Source: Acidovorax sp. 106 (GTDB taxonomy: Bacteria; Pseudomonadota; Gammaproteobacteria; Burkholderiales; Burkholderiaceae_C). From it: a DNA stretch of 64,000 nt. The notes under the pieces were generated by a model, which did no database searches, was not told the DNA's origin, and saw only the letters and a list, made by a program, of their open reading frames with translations. Positions 1-8,866 of the stretch are shown here, in pieces. Where the stretch lies: positions 2,736,501-2,800,500 of the forward strand of contig NZ_RCCC01000001.1 of assembly GCF_003663825.1 (NCBI RefSeq). Reading direction: 5' to 3'. A program made the position numbers and the translations under genes. Position 1 is the first letter of the stretch; every line of letters begins with the position of its first letter.

Positions 1-234
1 GTTGCAGAGAAGCGCTAGAGCTATCGGGCGAGTTGCCTTGTTAACGCGGCCCTTGTTCATGAGGCGCTGACCATTGTTTGCAATCAGTACGTTGCCCATG
101 TGGGTGTACAGCCACACACCGGTCCCTGGGGCTTTCGGTTTTTGCTTCTTCGTCACCCACCTGCGCGAATGAACGGTGTGGGCGATAGCGATATTTGCTG
201 AACCGAAACTAAACGCGGAGACTTCTTTGGGCCG
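1..234. other. Window-edge intergenic stretch
   Basis: This precedes (in plus coordinates) the stop codon of the minus-strand adaptor gene. The minus-strand frame of that gene stays open beyond its TAA to the window edge (about 78 codons) with a possible GTG start near 155, but there is no convincing ribosome binding site or recognisable motif, so I do not call a gene. Bases 10-24 match the right arm of the dispersed hairpin repeat, and GATAGC occurs near 184; both suggest non-coding DNA. Confidence 0.4.
10..24 (+). repeat. Partial copy of dispersed hairpin repeat
   Basis: AAGCGCTAGAGCTAT matches the right arm of the intergenic element seen nine more times in the window. The left arm, if present, lies outside the window, so orientation cannot be fixed. 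Confidence 0.4.
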
Positions 235-1317
235 TTACCACCACCCGCCCCAAACCCAGTCGAACCGCACATCCAATGGCAGGTAGTGGATGCGGTAGCC
301 GGGTGGCAGATCGGCCTGCGGTTTGAGGCGCACCACGATCGATGGCATGCGGGGTGTGAGGGGCGAGACGCGCTCAGCAGGCGTACGTTCTGCCTCTGCA
401 ACCACGTCCAGTACCTCGGCGCGCAAGCTGCGGCCATCCATGAAGTGCAGGGTGGCCAGCCTGCCCGGTTGGGCATAGCGTGCTTGTCCGGGGGGCAGGT
501 AGGCGTGTACCAGGGGAGATTTGGCTGTGCCCTGCACCACGGCCACATCGGCACCTGCTTCTACATGTTCCCCGGAACGAACCAGCTGTCGCACAACGAT
601 TGCGTCAAAGGGGGCTTTCAATGTCGGTGTTTTGGTGGGTTGGGTCTTGTCGGATTTGGAGGACGTGGCGGTGGTTGGCGTAGTGGGGAGTGTTGCCACA
701 CGTGCCTGCGCGAGCAGGCTTCGAGACTCACTGGCCGCAGCGCGGGCCCTGCTGGCTTCTGCTTGTGTTTGCAGCACTACGGCCTGGGCATTGTCGACTT
801 CGTTGCGCGTCGCAGCACCCTGTGCACGAAGGGCTTGTAAGGCTTTCAGTTTTTCCTGTTGGAGCACCAGTTGCTGCAGCGTGAGACGTTGGGTTTCCTC
901 CTGCATCGCCAAACGGATGGCCAGCGGTTGGTTGGGCGCGAATGGATCAGCGATGGGCCGCACAGGGGATTGGGGGTTGGCGGGGGTTGTCACGTCTGGT
1001 AACGCCGATGACTCCTGTGCCAACTCCATCAAAGCTTGGCCAGCCCGCAGCCGTTCGCCAACGTCAGCAATGCGTGCAACTTGACCGGCCACAGGCGCCC
1101 GAACGACCACTTGTTCGGTCATGACCAATCCGGGCGTGGTTTCCCACCAGTACGACACAGCAAACCGCCCCACAAGGTAGGCGGGAGGTGTGAGCACCAT
1201 GGCCAGCAGAAGGTACCAGCGCCAACGCGGCACCTGGCGTTTGGAGGCAGCGTAGCGCACGGACAGACCATTGCTCTCCTGTGGAGAGCTGGGAGGAACA
1301 TCAAACTGTATTTTCAA
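235..1317 (-). CDS. HlyD/Alg44-like periplasmic adaptor of polysaccharide secretion
   Basis: Membrane-fusion-type protein of 360 residues. A single transmembrane segment lies at about residues 34-51. A biotinyl-lipoyl-like half (about 61-100, with APVAGQVARI) is followed by an Ala/Gln/Leu-rich helical hairpin (about 128-215), a Thr/Pro/Lys-rich linker, and the second lipoyl half plus beta-barrel (about 230-345, with APFDAIVVRQLVRSGEHVEAG). This is the order of HlyD adaptors. The start is TTG, overlapping the TGA of the upstream TolC-like gene (TTGA), with AAAGAGG 9 bases upstream, so translation is probably coupled. Last gene of a four-gene operon with a GT2 synthase and an outer-membrane channel, hence probably the inner-to-outer membrane link for a polysaccharide. 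Family assignment is firm; the substrate is inferred. Confidence 0.85.
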   Translation of the reverse strand: MKIQFDVPPSSPQESNGLSVRYAASKRQVPRWRWYLLLAMVLTPPAYLVGRFAVSYWWETTPGLVMTEQVVVRAPVAGQVARIADVGERLRAGQALMELAQESSALPDVTTPANPQSPVRPIADPFAPNQPLAIRLAMQEETQRLTLQQLVLQQEKLKALQALRAQGAATRNEVDNAQAVVLQTQAEASRARAAASESRSLLAQARVATLPTTPTTATSSKSDKTQPTKTPTLKAPFDAIVVRQLVRSGEHVEAGADVAVVQGTAKSPLVHAYLPPGQARYAQPGRLATLHFMDGRSLRAEVLDVVAEAERTPAERVSPLTPRMPSIVVRLKPQADLPPGYRIHYLPLDVRFDWVWGGWW

Positions 1318-3491
1318 GGGCGTGCCTCTTTAAATTCTTCCCACGACTGCACGACGATGCCGCCAAAGCCTGGCTCTGAGGACAAGGCCTGTGCCAGTTC
1401 CTTCCAGCGTTGCAAGGCGGTGGCTTTGCCGACTGGATGGCTGCTCTCTTGTGGTGACAACGTGCGCTCCATGCTTTGGGCGATGGACCAGCGCAGCCCG
1501 CCAGGGTTTTGCAGGCTTTGAAGCGGCGGCAGGCCCTTCACAATTTCAACCACTCGGGCTGGGTTGCTGACGTAGACCATGGCGGTCAGTTCGGTCGCAC
1601 CTGCCGCGTGCACCTTTTGTGCAAAGTCTGGAGACTCCAGCTCACGGTAGTGGGTTGTCAGACCCAGGGGCCAGGGCACCACGGCGTGTGCAGCGCGCAG
1701 GGTTTCTACCACCAGGTCACCCCATTGCGGCTGATCGGCATCGGGCAGTTGGCTGCGCTCCAGGTCCAGTTGCAGGGCATGGAAAGGCAGGTCGCGAATG
1801 CGCGCCAGCTGGTCCAGAAGGTTTTGCCTGTGTGAAGGAAGCACCCAGAGGGGCTCGCCTAGCAGCAGCTCAACGGTCAGCCCCCTGTGCTGGGCTTGGA
1901 TGATGAATTGGCTGAGTTGCCTACGGCCCGCAGGCTGCTCCAGCCCTGCGAGCTGTTTCGCGGTGAAGGACAGTAGAACGCGGCGGCTTTCGGGCGGGAG
2001 TGTCCGCAGTTGCTCTGGACGCTGGAGCATGGCATGCCCATCCCACACGTACCAGCCTAGCCTTGCATCGGCGGTGCCTTCGGTGCTTCGCAGCGTGCGT
2101 TGTGGTGCTGTTGTTGCCGTGTCTGTTGGGGCATTGGCGACCTGGGGTGATAGCACAAGCAAGGTAGGCGCTAGCGCTGCCGCCAACTTGTCTTGGGGGT
2201 TGACGCCAGGATGGCTGCACCCGTTGCTAGACCACGCGGCCAGCGCTAGCTCTGCCACCTCGCTGCGCTCCTGTGTGTCGACAACTTGCAGGGCGACCTG
2301 CATGAGAGCGTAGCGGGCTGTGAGCAGGCGCGCGTAGCCGTCACCATCGTCCAAGCGCTCATGCCGCAGCATGGCCACACGCAAGGTTTCGGTGGCGGCG
2401 CCCAGCTGTTTCATCGGTGCGGCCGCTTCGGCTTGACTCAGGTGCCACCGGTCCAGGGCTTGTTCCACGCCCTCCAGGAATTCTCCCCGACGCAGTTCCA
2501 ATAGGCTTTCTGCGCGGTGGCGCTCGCTTTGTATTTGTCCTAGTGTGGCGTCACGCTGCCCGCGCCAGTCCAGTGGCATGGAGATGTCGATACCCACGGA
2601 GGTGTTGTGCCCTGGGGAGCCACCCAGGTCCTTGCTAATGCCCTGGGCCACAGACACACCCGCCGCAATGCCTTCTTTGCGCAAGTGGCTTGCAATCTGG
2701 TCTGCGGCTTCAAGCTCGAGGCGTGCCAGCAGCACGGTGGGGTGTTCATCGGCTTGTGCCCGCAGAGTCTCGGGGTGGTGGCACGCAGCGGGCCAGGTCA
2801 GGGGGGCCGCTTGAACGGCTTGAACCATGCGCCCGGTCAGCCGCGACAGTTCACGCAGCGTTGCCTCTTGCGCTGCGCGTTGAGCCCGGAGCGTGGCCTC
2901 CGCTGCGTCAAAGGTGGCCATCAGCCCCAAGCGTTCCGCCTCCAGCATCCAGCCGGCTTGAGTGCGGCGCTGCAGCAGGCCCTGTGTGGTTGACTGTCCC
3001 GCCATAAAGGCCTCGACAAGCGCAACGCGCTGCCCGCTGCGCAGGTGGCGCACGTAGGCGCGGCGTACCGCTTGCACGGCCTCGTTTTGGGTTTGCTGCA
3101 GGCGCACGTGCCTTGCCGTGGTCGCTTGTTCCGCTTCGCTTACGCTGCGCCGCTGGGCTTCACGGCTGCCCAGCAGGGGCCACCGCACGCCGACCTGCAT
3201 CTGTGCCCGCTGGTAGCTGCGGCTGGTGGTGTCGGTCACGGCCTCGCGTGCATTGCCCAGGTTGGCCCCACCAAACAGGCGACCACCTTGGCTGGCTTTG
3301 GCAGCTTCTGTGCGATGTGCTGCCAGGTCTTTTTCTGCCAACGCAACGCGCACGGCGGGGGCTGCGGATTGGGCCCAAGTTTCAAGATCTGACAACGGTA
3401 CTGCGTTGGCCCATGCCGTGGAGGCATGCAGTCCCAGCCAAAAGGCCACGACAAAGGGTGTGCGGGCCCAAAAATCCTTGCGTTTCAACAT
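1314..3491 (-). CDS. TolC-like outer-membrane factor fused to a TIM-barrel-like domain
   Basis: At 725 residues this is about 300 longer than a usual TolC-family protein. A signal peptide ends near residue 29 (AWANA). Residues about 30-425 are TolC-like: two repeats of long Ala/Gln/Arg/Leu-rich helices and short strands such as VGVRWPLLG and VGIDISMPLDWRG. A low-complexity linker (about 430-475) leads to a C-terminal domain (about 476-725) with alternating strands and helices, including GWYVWDGHAML, LTVELLLGEPLW, ALQLDLERSQLP, LGLTTHYREL and GGIVVQSWEEF, resembling a glycosidase-type TIM barrel. The gene starts 1 base after the GT2 stop. It probably forms the outer-membrane exit; the barrel could bind or trim the polymer. 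The TolC part is confident; the fold of the C-terminus is inference from pattern only. Confidence 0.8.
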   Translation of the reverse strand: MLKRKDFWARTPFVVAFWLGLHASTAWANAVPLSDLETWAQSAAPAVRVALAEKDLAAHRTEAAKASQGGRLFGGANLGNAREAVTDTTSRSYQRAQMQVGVRWPLLGSREAQRRSVSEAEQATTARHVRLQQTQNEAVQAVRRAYVRHLRSGQRVALVEAFMAGQSTTQGLLQRRTQAGWMLEAERLGLMATFDAAEATLRAQRAAQEATLRELSRLTGRMVQAVQAAPLTWPAACHHPETLRAQADEHPTVLLARLELEAADQIASHLRKEGIAAGVSVAQGISKDLGGSPGHNTSVGIDISMPLDWRGQRDATLGQIQSERHRAESLLELRRGEFLEGVEQALDRWHLSQAEAAAPMKQLGAATETLRVAMLRHERLDDGDGYARLLTARYALMQVALQVVDTQERSEVAELALAAWSSNGCSHPGVNPQDKLAAALAPTLLVLSPQVANAPTDTATTAPQRTLRSTEGTADARLGWYVWDGHAMLQRPEQLRTLPPESRRVLLSFTAKQLAGLEQPAGRRQLSQFIIQAQHRGLTVELLLGEPLWVLPSHRQNLLDQLARIRDLPFHALQLDLERSQLPDADQPQWGDLVVETLRAAHAVVPWPLGLTTHYRELESPDFAQKVHAAGATELTAMVYVSNPARVVEIVKGLPPLQSLQNPGGLRWSIAQSMERTLSPQESSHPVGKATALQRWKELAQALSSEPGFGGIVVQSWEEFKEARP

Positions 3492-3492
3492 G

Positions 3493-4818
3493 TCAGAACT
3501 TGGTTTTGCGCAGCACCCACCACGGTGCCATTGAGGAGTCGAGGTGCGAGTTCAGAAAAAGCTCCTGCAGGATGGAGAAGGCGCAGTGGATGCGGTTGAC
3601 AAAAGCGAACAACGGCACCAAAGGCAGAAAGCGCAGGTAGTCCAGATCCTCTACAGGTCGTTCAGAGACGGCAATCACGTAGAGCATGAAATAAAAAAGA
3701 ATGGCGCACAGATAGACCAAGTAGATAAATGCCAGAACGCCCAGCACCGCCCCGATGGGCAGTGTGAAGAGCATCACCCCGGTGTAGGCAACGATCAGAA
3801 AAGGCATCAGCACTTGCATGACCAGCCCGTTGATGGCCACAAATAAAAAATTGCGCCAACCCAGCAGCCTGGGCCTGAGGTTGAAGCGGAACTTGCGGAT
3901 GAACAGGTAGAACATGTCCCCGTCCCACCGCAGGCGCTGGCGAAAAAAGATGCGCCAGGTGTCGGGTGCATCGGTGTGCCCCACGGCATGTGGGTCAAAC
4001 ACGATGCGCAGCCCGGGGTGTCTGCCAAAGTACTGTTTGATCCGCGTGGTCATGTCCAGGTCTTCGGCCGACCCCGCATCCCACCCGCCCAGGTTGCGGA
4101 TGAACCCGGTGCGGAATACGCCAAAAGCGCCCGAGATGTTGTTGACGATGTTGAACTCGGAAAGGCCTGTTTTGCCAGCACCGATCGACAGGATGTATTC
4201 CAGCGCCTGCAGCCGGGTCACCAGCGTTTTCTTGGCGTTGCGTACACGCAGGTTGCCTGCCACGCCCACGACGCCAGGGTCGTCAAAGTGGCGCGTTGCG
4301 TTGCGCACCATGTCGTTGTCGAATGACGTGTCGCCATCCAGCGCCATGACGATCTCGCCCGTGGCGATGGAAAGCCCTGCATTGAGGGACGACACCCGTC
4401 CCCCGCGTTGCCACTTGGGCAGCACCACCAGTGCCCGCTTGGCCTGCCCTGCCAAAAGCCCGCGGGCATTGCGCGCGGCCAGCAAGGTGGGGCGGTTTTG
4501 AATGGCACCGTCAATGACCGCAATGATCTCGATGTGTCCCGGGTACAACTGCTGCGCCAGCGACTGAATGGTCTTGCGCACGTCTTCGCCTTCCGAATAG
4601 CAGGTCACTACACAAGACACACGCGGGTAGCGTTCACGTTGCCGTTCGGGCCTGTGCCTGCGCAGGCCGTAGCGCACCATGCCGGCAGTCACCAGCAGAA
4701 AGAAGGGGGCCTCCAGGAGGACGACGAAGGGAAAGAACTTCCAGGCCAATTCCAGCCAGTTTTGCTGGGTGGAACTGGCAAACAGCGTGACGAAGGCAAA
4801 AACTACCTGATCCCACAT
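3493..4818 (-). CDS. Processive family 2 glycosyltransferase (polysaccharide synthase)
   Basis: Inner-membrane GT2 synthase of 441 residues. One N-terminal membrane segment (about 27-48) precedes the cytosolic GT-A domain. The motif set of processive synthases is complete: D103 in VIDGA, DGD at 161-163, ED at 252-253, and Q294/R297/W298 in QRLRW (QxxRW). C-terminal membrane segments lie at about 322-350 and 353-383, with a last hydrophobic stretch near 395-410. No PilZ domain is present, unlike BcsA. The gene starts 3 bases after the zinc-ribbon gene. Together with the adaptor and channel it should polymerise and export a sugar polymer; NodC, PgaC and HasA-type synthases share this architecture, and the sugar cannot be read from sequence. 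Confidence 0.9.
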   Translation of the reverse strand: MWDQVVFAFVTLFASSTQQNWLELAWKFFPFVVLLEAPFFLLVTAGMVRYGLRRHRPERQRERYPRVSCVVTCYSEGEDVRKTIQSLAQQLYPGHIEIIAVIDGAIQNRPTLLAARNARGLLAGQAKRALVVLPKWQRGGRVSSLNAGLSIATGEIVMALDGDTSFDNDMVRNATRHFDDPGVVGVAGNLRVRNAKKTLVTRLQALEYILSIGAGKTGLSEFNIVNNISGAFGVFRTGFIRNLGGWDAGSAEDLDMTTRIKQYFGRHPGLRIVFDPHAVGHTDAPDTWRIFFRQRLRWDGDMFYLFIRKFRFNLRPRLLGWRNFLFVAINGLVMQVLMPFLIVAYTGVMLFTLPIGAVLGVLAFIYLVYLCAILFYFMLYVIAVSERPVEDLDYLRFLPLVPLFAFVNRIHCAFSILQELFLNSHLDSSMAPWWVLRKTKF

Positions 4819-4821
4819 GGG

Positions 4822-6240
4822 TCAATCCGCGTTCTGAAGGCGGCCCATGAGTTGCACAGCGGTATCGTGATTTTGCAGATCGTGAGGGATCTGCAAGTGG
4901 CGAATGCGCACGCGCAGAGCCGCTTCCCCATGCTGGCTGGATTGCTCTTGCAGCACTTTCTGCAGCCGCGCTGTCAGGCCTTCGGGGTGAGAGAACGGCA
5001 ACATCAACCACAAACGTTCTTCCTGGGTGCGCGTGGTCAGGTCCGAGGTGCGCAGCAACTCGTGCAGACGGCGTGCAAACTCGTCCAGCATGAGGAAGAC
5101 GCGCGCAGCCCCTTGCTTTTCTATCACTTCGGCCGCGTTCTGGAATTCCACGAGCATGAGCGCGAAGTGCATTTCCTTGTGGCGGGCGTGGGTGGCCAAA
5201 GCCCAGTCCAGCAGACGGCGGAAGTACGCTGGCTCCACATAGTTGGCGGTGTCCAGGGCTGCGAACGACTCACGGATTTGCCCCGCCCTGAGGGCGGCGC
5301 GCCCATGGGCGCTGAGCCTGAGCGAGGCGATCTCGCGCACGTCCAGCGCATTGGGTTCGGTGGTGTTGCGGCAGTCCAGGCACCGTGCCACCACGCTGGT
5401 CTCGACAAACACATGGTGGCAGCTGCCGCAAGCGTATTGGGTGAGGGGGCGGTCGTAGTCCACGCCAATGTGACGCAGTGCTGTGCTGCATTTTGGGCAG
5501 GTCAAGCCGCCGTCGTCGTGAAAATCATCCTCGGGCGCCACGTGGCCGCAGGTGAAGCAGTGCAGCGATGGGGCCTTGTTGATCTGGATGCTGGAGCAAT
5601 GGGGGCACACATCCAGGTAGTGGATGTGGGCGCTGCCACAGGCTCTGCAGTGGCGTGTGCGGTCGATTAGTTCGGCAGGCTCCAGCAGGCGCCGCCGCGA
5701 CAGTGTGGCCAAGCAGGCCGCTACGTCGTCCCCTTCGTGTGCCAAGGCCTCTACCAGGGGGTAGCGGTACAACTGTGCGCTGTTGCGGTCGCACAAGGGC
5801 GTCAGCTCTGCGCCGTCGCGCAGGTACATGAAGTACAGCACCCGCTCGTCAAAATGCAGTCCAGAGGGGTCCAGCTTGAGGCTTCTGCGCGCCGCAAGGG
5901 CCCGCTCTCCTGCCGCAATGGCCTCGCTCAGTGAGCCTGTAGCATCTGCCCACGTCGGCTGGGGCTCAGTGCTTTCCGAAACCCAGATTGGGCGATCCCA
6001 CCATGGGCTGTGCCGTATGGATTCGCACAGGGTGGCCACGTCCGGCCCGGTCCAGCCGTCAAGGTAAAAGCCCAACGGGACAAAGCCCGAAGCTACAAAC
6101 GCGGGCCACGACGCAAAGGCCGTCGCATCGCGCTCGCGAGGAAGCAGGGTGCCGGAAGGGCGCAGCACCACGGTGCTTTCAAGTGCAGAAGGGGGTGGGT
6201 GTTGCAAGGAAGAGATGCCCGTGGATGGGTTCATGTTCAT
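4822..6240 (-). CDS. Zinc-ribbon protein with degenerate GGDEF-like domain (possibly TackOD1 type)
   Basis: Taking ATG at 6240, the protein has 472 residues. Residues about 198-290 carry three consecutive Cys4 zinc-ribbon pairs (C198/C201/C212/C215, C228/C231/C248/C251, C271/C274/C287/C290). The C-terminal part (about 334-470) has the helix-strand pattern of a diguanylate cyclase, but the GGDEF turn is replaced by TQEERLWLMLP, so it should not make c-di-GMP. I recall the metal-binding core as resembling the TackOD1 family, unverified. The open frame extends to 6393, with weak support for any start (no clear Shine-Dalgarno). First gene of the polysaccharide operon, divergent from galE; a regulatory or sensory role for the synthase is inferred. 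Confidence 0.7.
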   Translation of the reverse strand: MNMNPSTGISSLQHPPPSALESTVVLRPSGTLLPRERDATAFASWPAFVASGFVPLGFYLDGWTGPDVATLCESIRHSPWWDRPIWVSESTEPQPTWADATGSLSEAIAAGERALAARRSLKLDPSGLHFDERVLYFMYLRDGAELTPLCDRNSAQLYRYPLVEALAHEGDDVAACLATLSRRRLLEPAELIDRTRHCRACGSAHIHYLDVCPHCSSIQINKAPSLHCFTCGHVAPEDDFHDDGGLTCPKCSTALRHIGVDYDRPLTQYACGSCHHVFVETSVVARCLDCRNTTEPNALDVREIASLRLSAHGRAALRAGQIRESFAALDTANYVEPAYFRRLLDWALATHARHKEMHFALMLVEFQNAAEVIEKQGAARVFLMLDEFARRLHELLRTSDLTTRTQEERLWLMLPFSHPEGLTARLQKVLQEQSSQHGEAALRVRIRHLQIPHDLQNHDTAVQLMGRLQNAD

Positions 6241-6411
6241 GGGTTGGGCACCATTGTGTAGTGCTGGACATGGGCAATTGTTAACAATGCTGATCGATCG
6301 CACCCGATGTAGTGGCGCTTTGGCCTCTGCTGCGTCTATGGCGCGGCCAGTATAGTGGCGGGCCCGGAGCGGGGTCGTCCGTTCTATCCACATCCTTAGG
6401 AGCGCAACAGC

Positions 6412-7425
6412 GTGATTCTTGTAACCGGCGGAGCAGGCTTTATTGGCTCACACACCTGTGTCGCTTTGGCGAATGCAGGCATTCCATTTTTGGTGTTGGA
6501 CAACCTTTGCAACAGCCGACCCTCGGTGCTGGAGCGCGTGGAGCGCATCACGGGGGCGCCTGTGCCTTTCATCGAGGGTGACATCCGCGATGCGGCTCTG
6601 CTGCGGCGCGTGTTTGCCGAGCATGCCGTGGAGGCGGTCATCCATTTTGCGGCGCTCAAGTCTGTGGGCGAGTCCGTGCGCGAGCCGCTGCGCTACTACG
6701 ACAACAATGTGGCGGGCACCGTGGCCTTGCTCGGCGCCATGCGGGCTGCGAATGTGCGCACGCTGGTGTTCTCCTCGTCGGCCACGGTGTATGGCGACCC
6801 GGCTTCTGTGCCCATCCGCGAGGGCTTTCCTCTGTCTGCCACCAACCCCTATGGCTGGAGCAAGCTGATGATGGAGCAGGTGCTGGCCGATGTGGACGCC
6901 GCCGAGCCCGGGCAATGGCGCATTGCGCGCCTGCGGTATTTCAACCCGGTGGGCGCCCATGCCAGCGGGTTGATCGGAGAAGATCCGCAAGACATTCCCA
7001 ACAACCTGCTGCCCTATGTGGCCCAGGTGGCCGTGGGCCTGCGCGAGGCGCTGAGTGTGTATGGCGGCGACTACCCCACGCCCGATGGCACCGGGGTGCG
7101 TGACTACATCCACGTGTGTGACTTGGCTGATGGGCATGTGGCAGCGCTGCGCTACTTGCGCGAACATCCAGGCTTGCTGACGGTGAACCTGGGCACGGGG
7201 CGGCCCGTGTCGGTGTTGGACATGGTGCGTGCATTTGAGCGTGCCAGTGGCCGCCCCGTACCCTATCGCATCGTGGACCGCCGCCCTGGCGATGTGGCCC
7301 AGTGCTGGGCCGATCCGGCCTTGGCCCAGCAGCTGTTGGGCTGGTCTGCACAACTGGGGTTGGATCAGATGTGCGAAGACGCGTGGCGCTGGCAAAGTGG
7401 CGTGGCCGCGAGTTTGCAGCGCTGA
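6412..7425 (+). CDS. galE: UDP-glucose 4-epimerase
   Basis: Extended short-chain dehydrogenase of 337 residues, normal for GalE, interconverting UDP-glucose and UDP-galactose. The N-terminus has the NAD-binding GGAGFIGSHT motif; the catalytic Ser/Tyr/Lys set is seen in FSSSATVYGDP and NPYGWSK (YxxxK); LRYFNPVGAH and the RDYIHVCDLA motif are also typical. The start is GTG with TAGGAG 12-17 bases upstream. It is divergent from the polysaccharide operon and directly upstream of hisF, so it may supply nucleotide sugars for that operon. Confidence 0.95.
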   Translation: MILVTGGAGFIGSHTCVALANAGIPFLVLDNLCNSRPSVLERVERITGAPVPFIEGDIRDAALLRRVFAEHAVEAVIHFAALKSVGESVREPLRYYDNNVAGTVALLGAMRAANVRTLVFSSSATVYGDPASVPIREGFPLSATNPYGWSKLMMEQVLADVDAAEPGQWRIARLRYFNPVGAHASGLIGEDPQDIPNNLLPYVAQVAVGLREALSVYGGDYPTPDGTGVRDYIHVCDLADGHVAALRYLREHPGLLTVNLGTGRPVSVLDMVRAFERASGRPVPYRIVDRRPGDVAQCWADPALAQQLLGWSAQLGLDQMCEDAWRWQSGVAASLQR

Positions 7426-7548
7426 AGCGTCTGCACAGGCTGTGCGCCGTGGTATCTTGCGCGGCTGCGCAGGGGGGCGGTGCCTTCGCCCAATGGCCCC
7501 CCTGGCAGCCCATTTCTTTTTTGATTCCCTTTCTAATCTTCCCGCGCC

Positions 7549-8349
7549 ATGCTTGCAAAACGCATCATTCCCTGCCTTGACGTGACCGGAGGCCGTGTGG
7601 TCAAAGGCGTCAATTTTGTTGAACTGCGCGATGCGGGCGACCCGGTGGAGATTGCGGCGCGCTACAACGCTCAGGGCGCGGATGAGCTGACCTTTTTGGA
7701 CATCACCGCCACCAGCGATGGCCGTGATTTGATCCTGCACATCATCGAAGCAGTGGCCAGCCAGGTGTTCATCCCGCTCACGGTGGGTGGCGGGGTGCGC
7801 ACGGTGGAAGACGTTCGCCGCCTGCTCAACGCGGGCGCGGACAAGACCAGCTTCAACTCTGCGGCCATTGCCAACCCTGAGGTCATCAACGCCGTGTCGG
7901 CCAAATACGGTGCGCAATGCATTGTGGTGGCCATCGATGCCAAGCGCCGGTCTGAGGAAGATGCTTTGCGCTTGGGCGCCAACGGGGAGCCCGTGGGCCC
8001 AGGTTGGGATGTGTACAGCCACGGTGGCCGCAAGAACACTGGGCTCGATGCCTTGGCTTGGGCCAAAGAGATGGCCCAGCGGGGCGCCGGCGAAATCTTG
8101 CTGACCAGCATGGACCGCGACGGCACCAAGTCGGGTTTTGACCTGGCCCTGACCCGCGCCGTCAGCGACGCCGTGAGCGTGCCGGTGATCGCTTCGGGCG
8201 GCGTGGGCAATCTGGACCACCTGGCCGAAGGGGTGCAGCAAGGTGGTGCCGATGCCGTGCTGGCCGCTAGCATCTTTCATTACGGCGAGTACACCGTAGG
8301 ACAGGCCAAGCAGCGCATGGCCGAGCGGGGTATTCCTGTTCGGTTGTAA
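7549..8349 (+). CDS. hisF: Imidazole glycerol phosphate synthase cyclase subunit
   Basis: HisF, 266 residues, the TIM-barrel cyclase that with HisH converts PRFAR to imidazole glycerol phosphate and AICAR in histidine synthesis. Diagnostic segments are [19 protein letters not shown] at the start (catalytic Asp in CLDV), [35 protein letters not shown] (second catalytic Asp) and [11 protein letters not shown]. Length is slightly above usual. hisH and hisA, normally just upstream, are not here; galE takes their place. A dispersed repeat separates hisF from hisI. Confidence 0.97.
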   Translation: MLAKRIIPCLDVTGGRVVKGVNFVELRDAGDPVEIAARYNAQGADELTFLDITATSDGRDLILHIIEAVASQVFIPLTVGGGVRTVEDVRRLLNAGADKTSFNSAAIANPEVINAVSAKYGAQCIVVAIDAKRRSEEDALRLGANGEPVGPGWDVYSHGGRKNTGLDALAWAKEMAQRGAGEILLTSMDRDGTKSGFDLALTRAVSDAVSVPVIASGGVGNLDHLAEGVQQGGADAVLAASIFHYGEYTVGQAKQRMAERGIPVRL

Positions 8350-8357
8350 TACACATT

Positions 8358-8420
8358 TTTGCTATAAAATTTATAGCTTCTTGCGCTTGTTTTATGAGCT
8401 CTAGCGGCTCAAATGGCTTA
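8358..8420 (+). repeat. Dispersed hairpin repeat, copy between hisF and hisI
   Basis: Left part TTTGCTAT...TATAGCT then TTCTTGCGCTT, a loop, and the diverged right arm GAGCTCTAGCGGCTC followed by AAATGGCTTAAAT, which matches the right tail of other copies. It lies between two co-directional his genes. Confidence 0.75.
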
Positions 8421-8472
8421 AATTTTTGGTCTGCAGCCAAGTGGCACGATTCAAATCACCGACAATCCGCCC

Positions 8473-8862
8473 ATGAACTGGCTCAATGAAGTGAAATGGG
8501 ACGCGCAGGGCCTGGTGCCCGTGATTGCGCAAGAGCAGGGCACGGGCGACGTGCTGATGTTTGCCTGGATGAACCGCGAGGCTTTGGACAAAACCGCTGA
8601 GCTGGGCCGGGCCGTGTACTTCAGCCGCTCGCGCAAAAAGCTGTGGTTCAAGGGTGAAGAGTCTGGCCACGTGCAAACGGTGCATGAGATTCGTCTCGAC
8701 TGCGACAACGACGTGGTGCTGCTCAAAGTCACCCAGCAGGGGCACGAACCTGGCATTGCCTGCCACACAGGCCGCCACAGCTGCTTCTTCAGCGTGCTCA
8801 AGGATGGGGCCTGGAAACCGGTCGATCCGGTCTTGAAAGATCCCGAATCCATCTACAAATAA
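8473..8862 (+). CDS. hisI: Phosphoribosyl-AMP cyclohydrolase
   Basis: Cyclohydrolase of 129 residues that opens the adenine ring of PR-AMP, the third step of histidine synthesis. It has the expected metal-binding pattern: [46 protein letters not shown] and the Cys-containing [13 protein letters not shown]. It is a stand-alone protein rather than a HisIE fusion; hisE starts 4 bases after its stop, so the two are probably translated together. Confidence 0.97.
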   Translation: MNWLNEVKWDAQGLVPVIAQEQGTGDVLMFAWMNREALDKTAELGRAVYFSRSRKKLWFKGEESGHVQTVHEIRLDCDNDVVLLKVTQQGHEPGIACHTGRHSCFFSVLKDGAWKPVDPVLKDPESIYK

Positions 8863-8866
8863 GCCC

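Noticed and set aside
1..234. Open frame continuing past the adaptor stop to the window edge
   Set aside because: Only about 78 codons, no convincing start, and it crosses a copy of the intergenic repeat.
153..554. Minus-strand 133-codon frame at the left edge
   Set aside because: Overlaps the adaptor gene in another frame; Cys/Trp/Pro-rich shadow composition.
6448..8280. Minus-strand 610-codon open frame across galE and hisF
   Set aside because: It is antisense to two well-identified genes, is rich in His/Gln/Arg/Ala from mirrored GC-rich codons, and has no motif; a shadow of codon bias.
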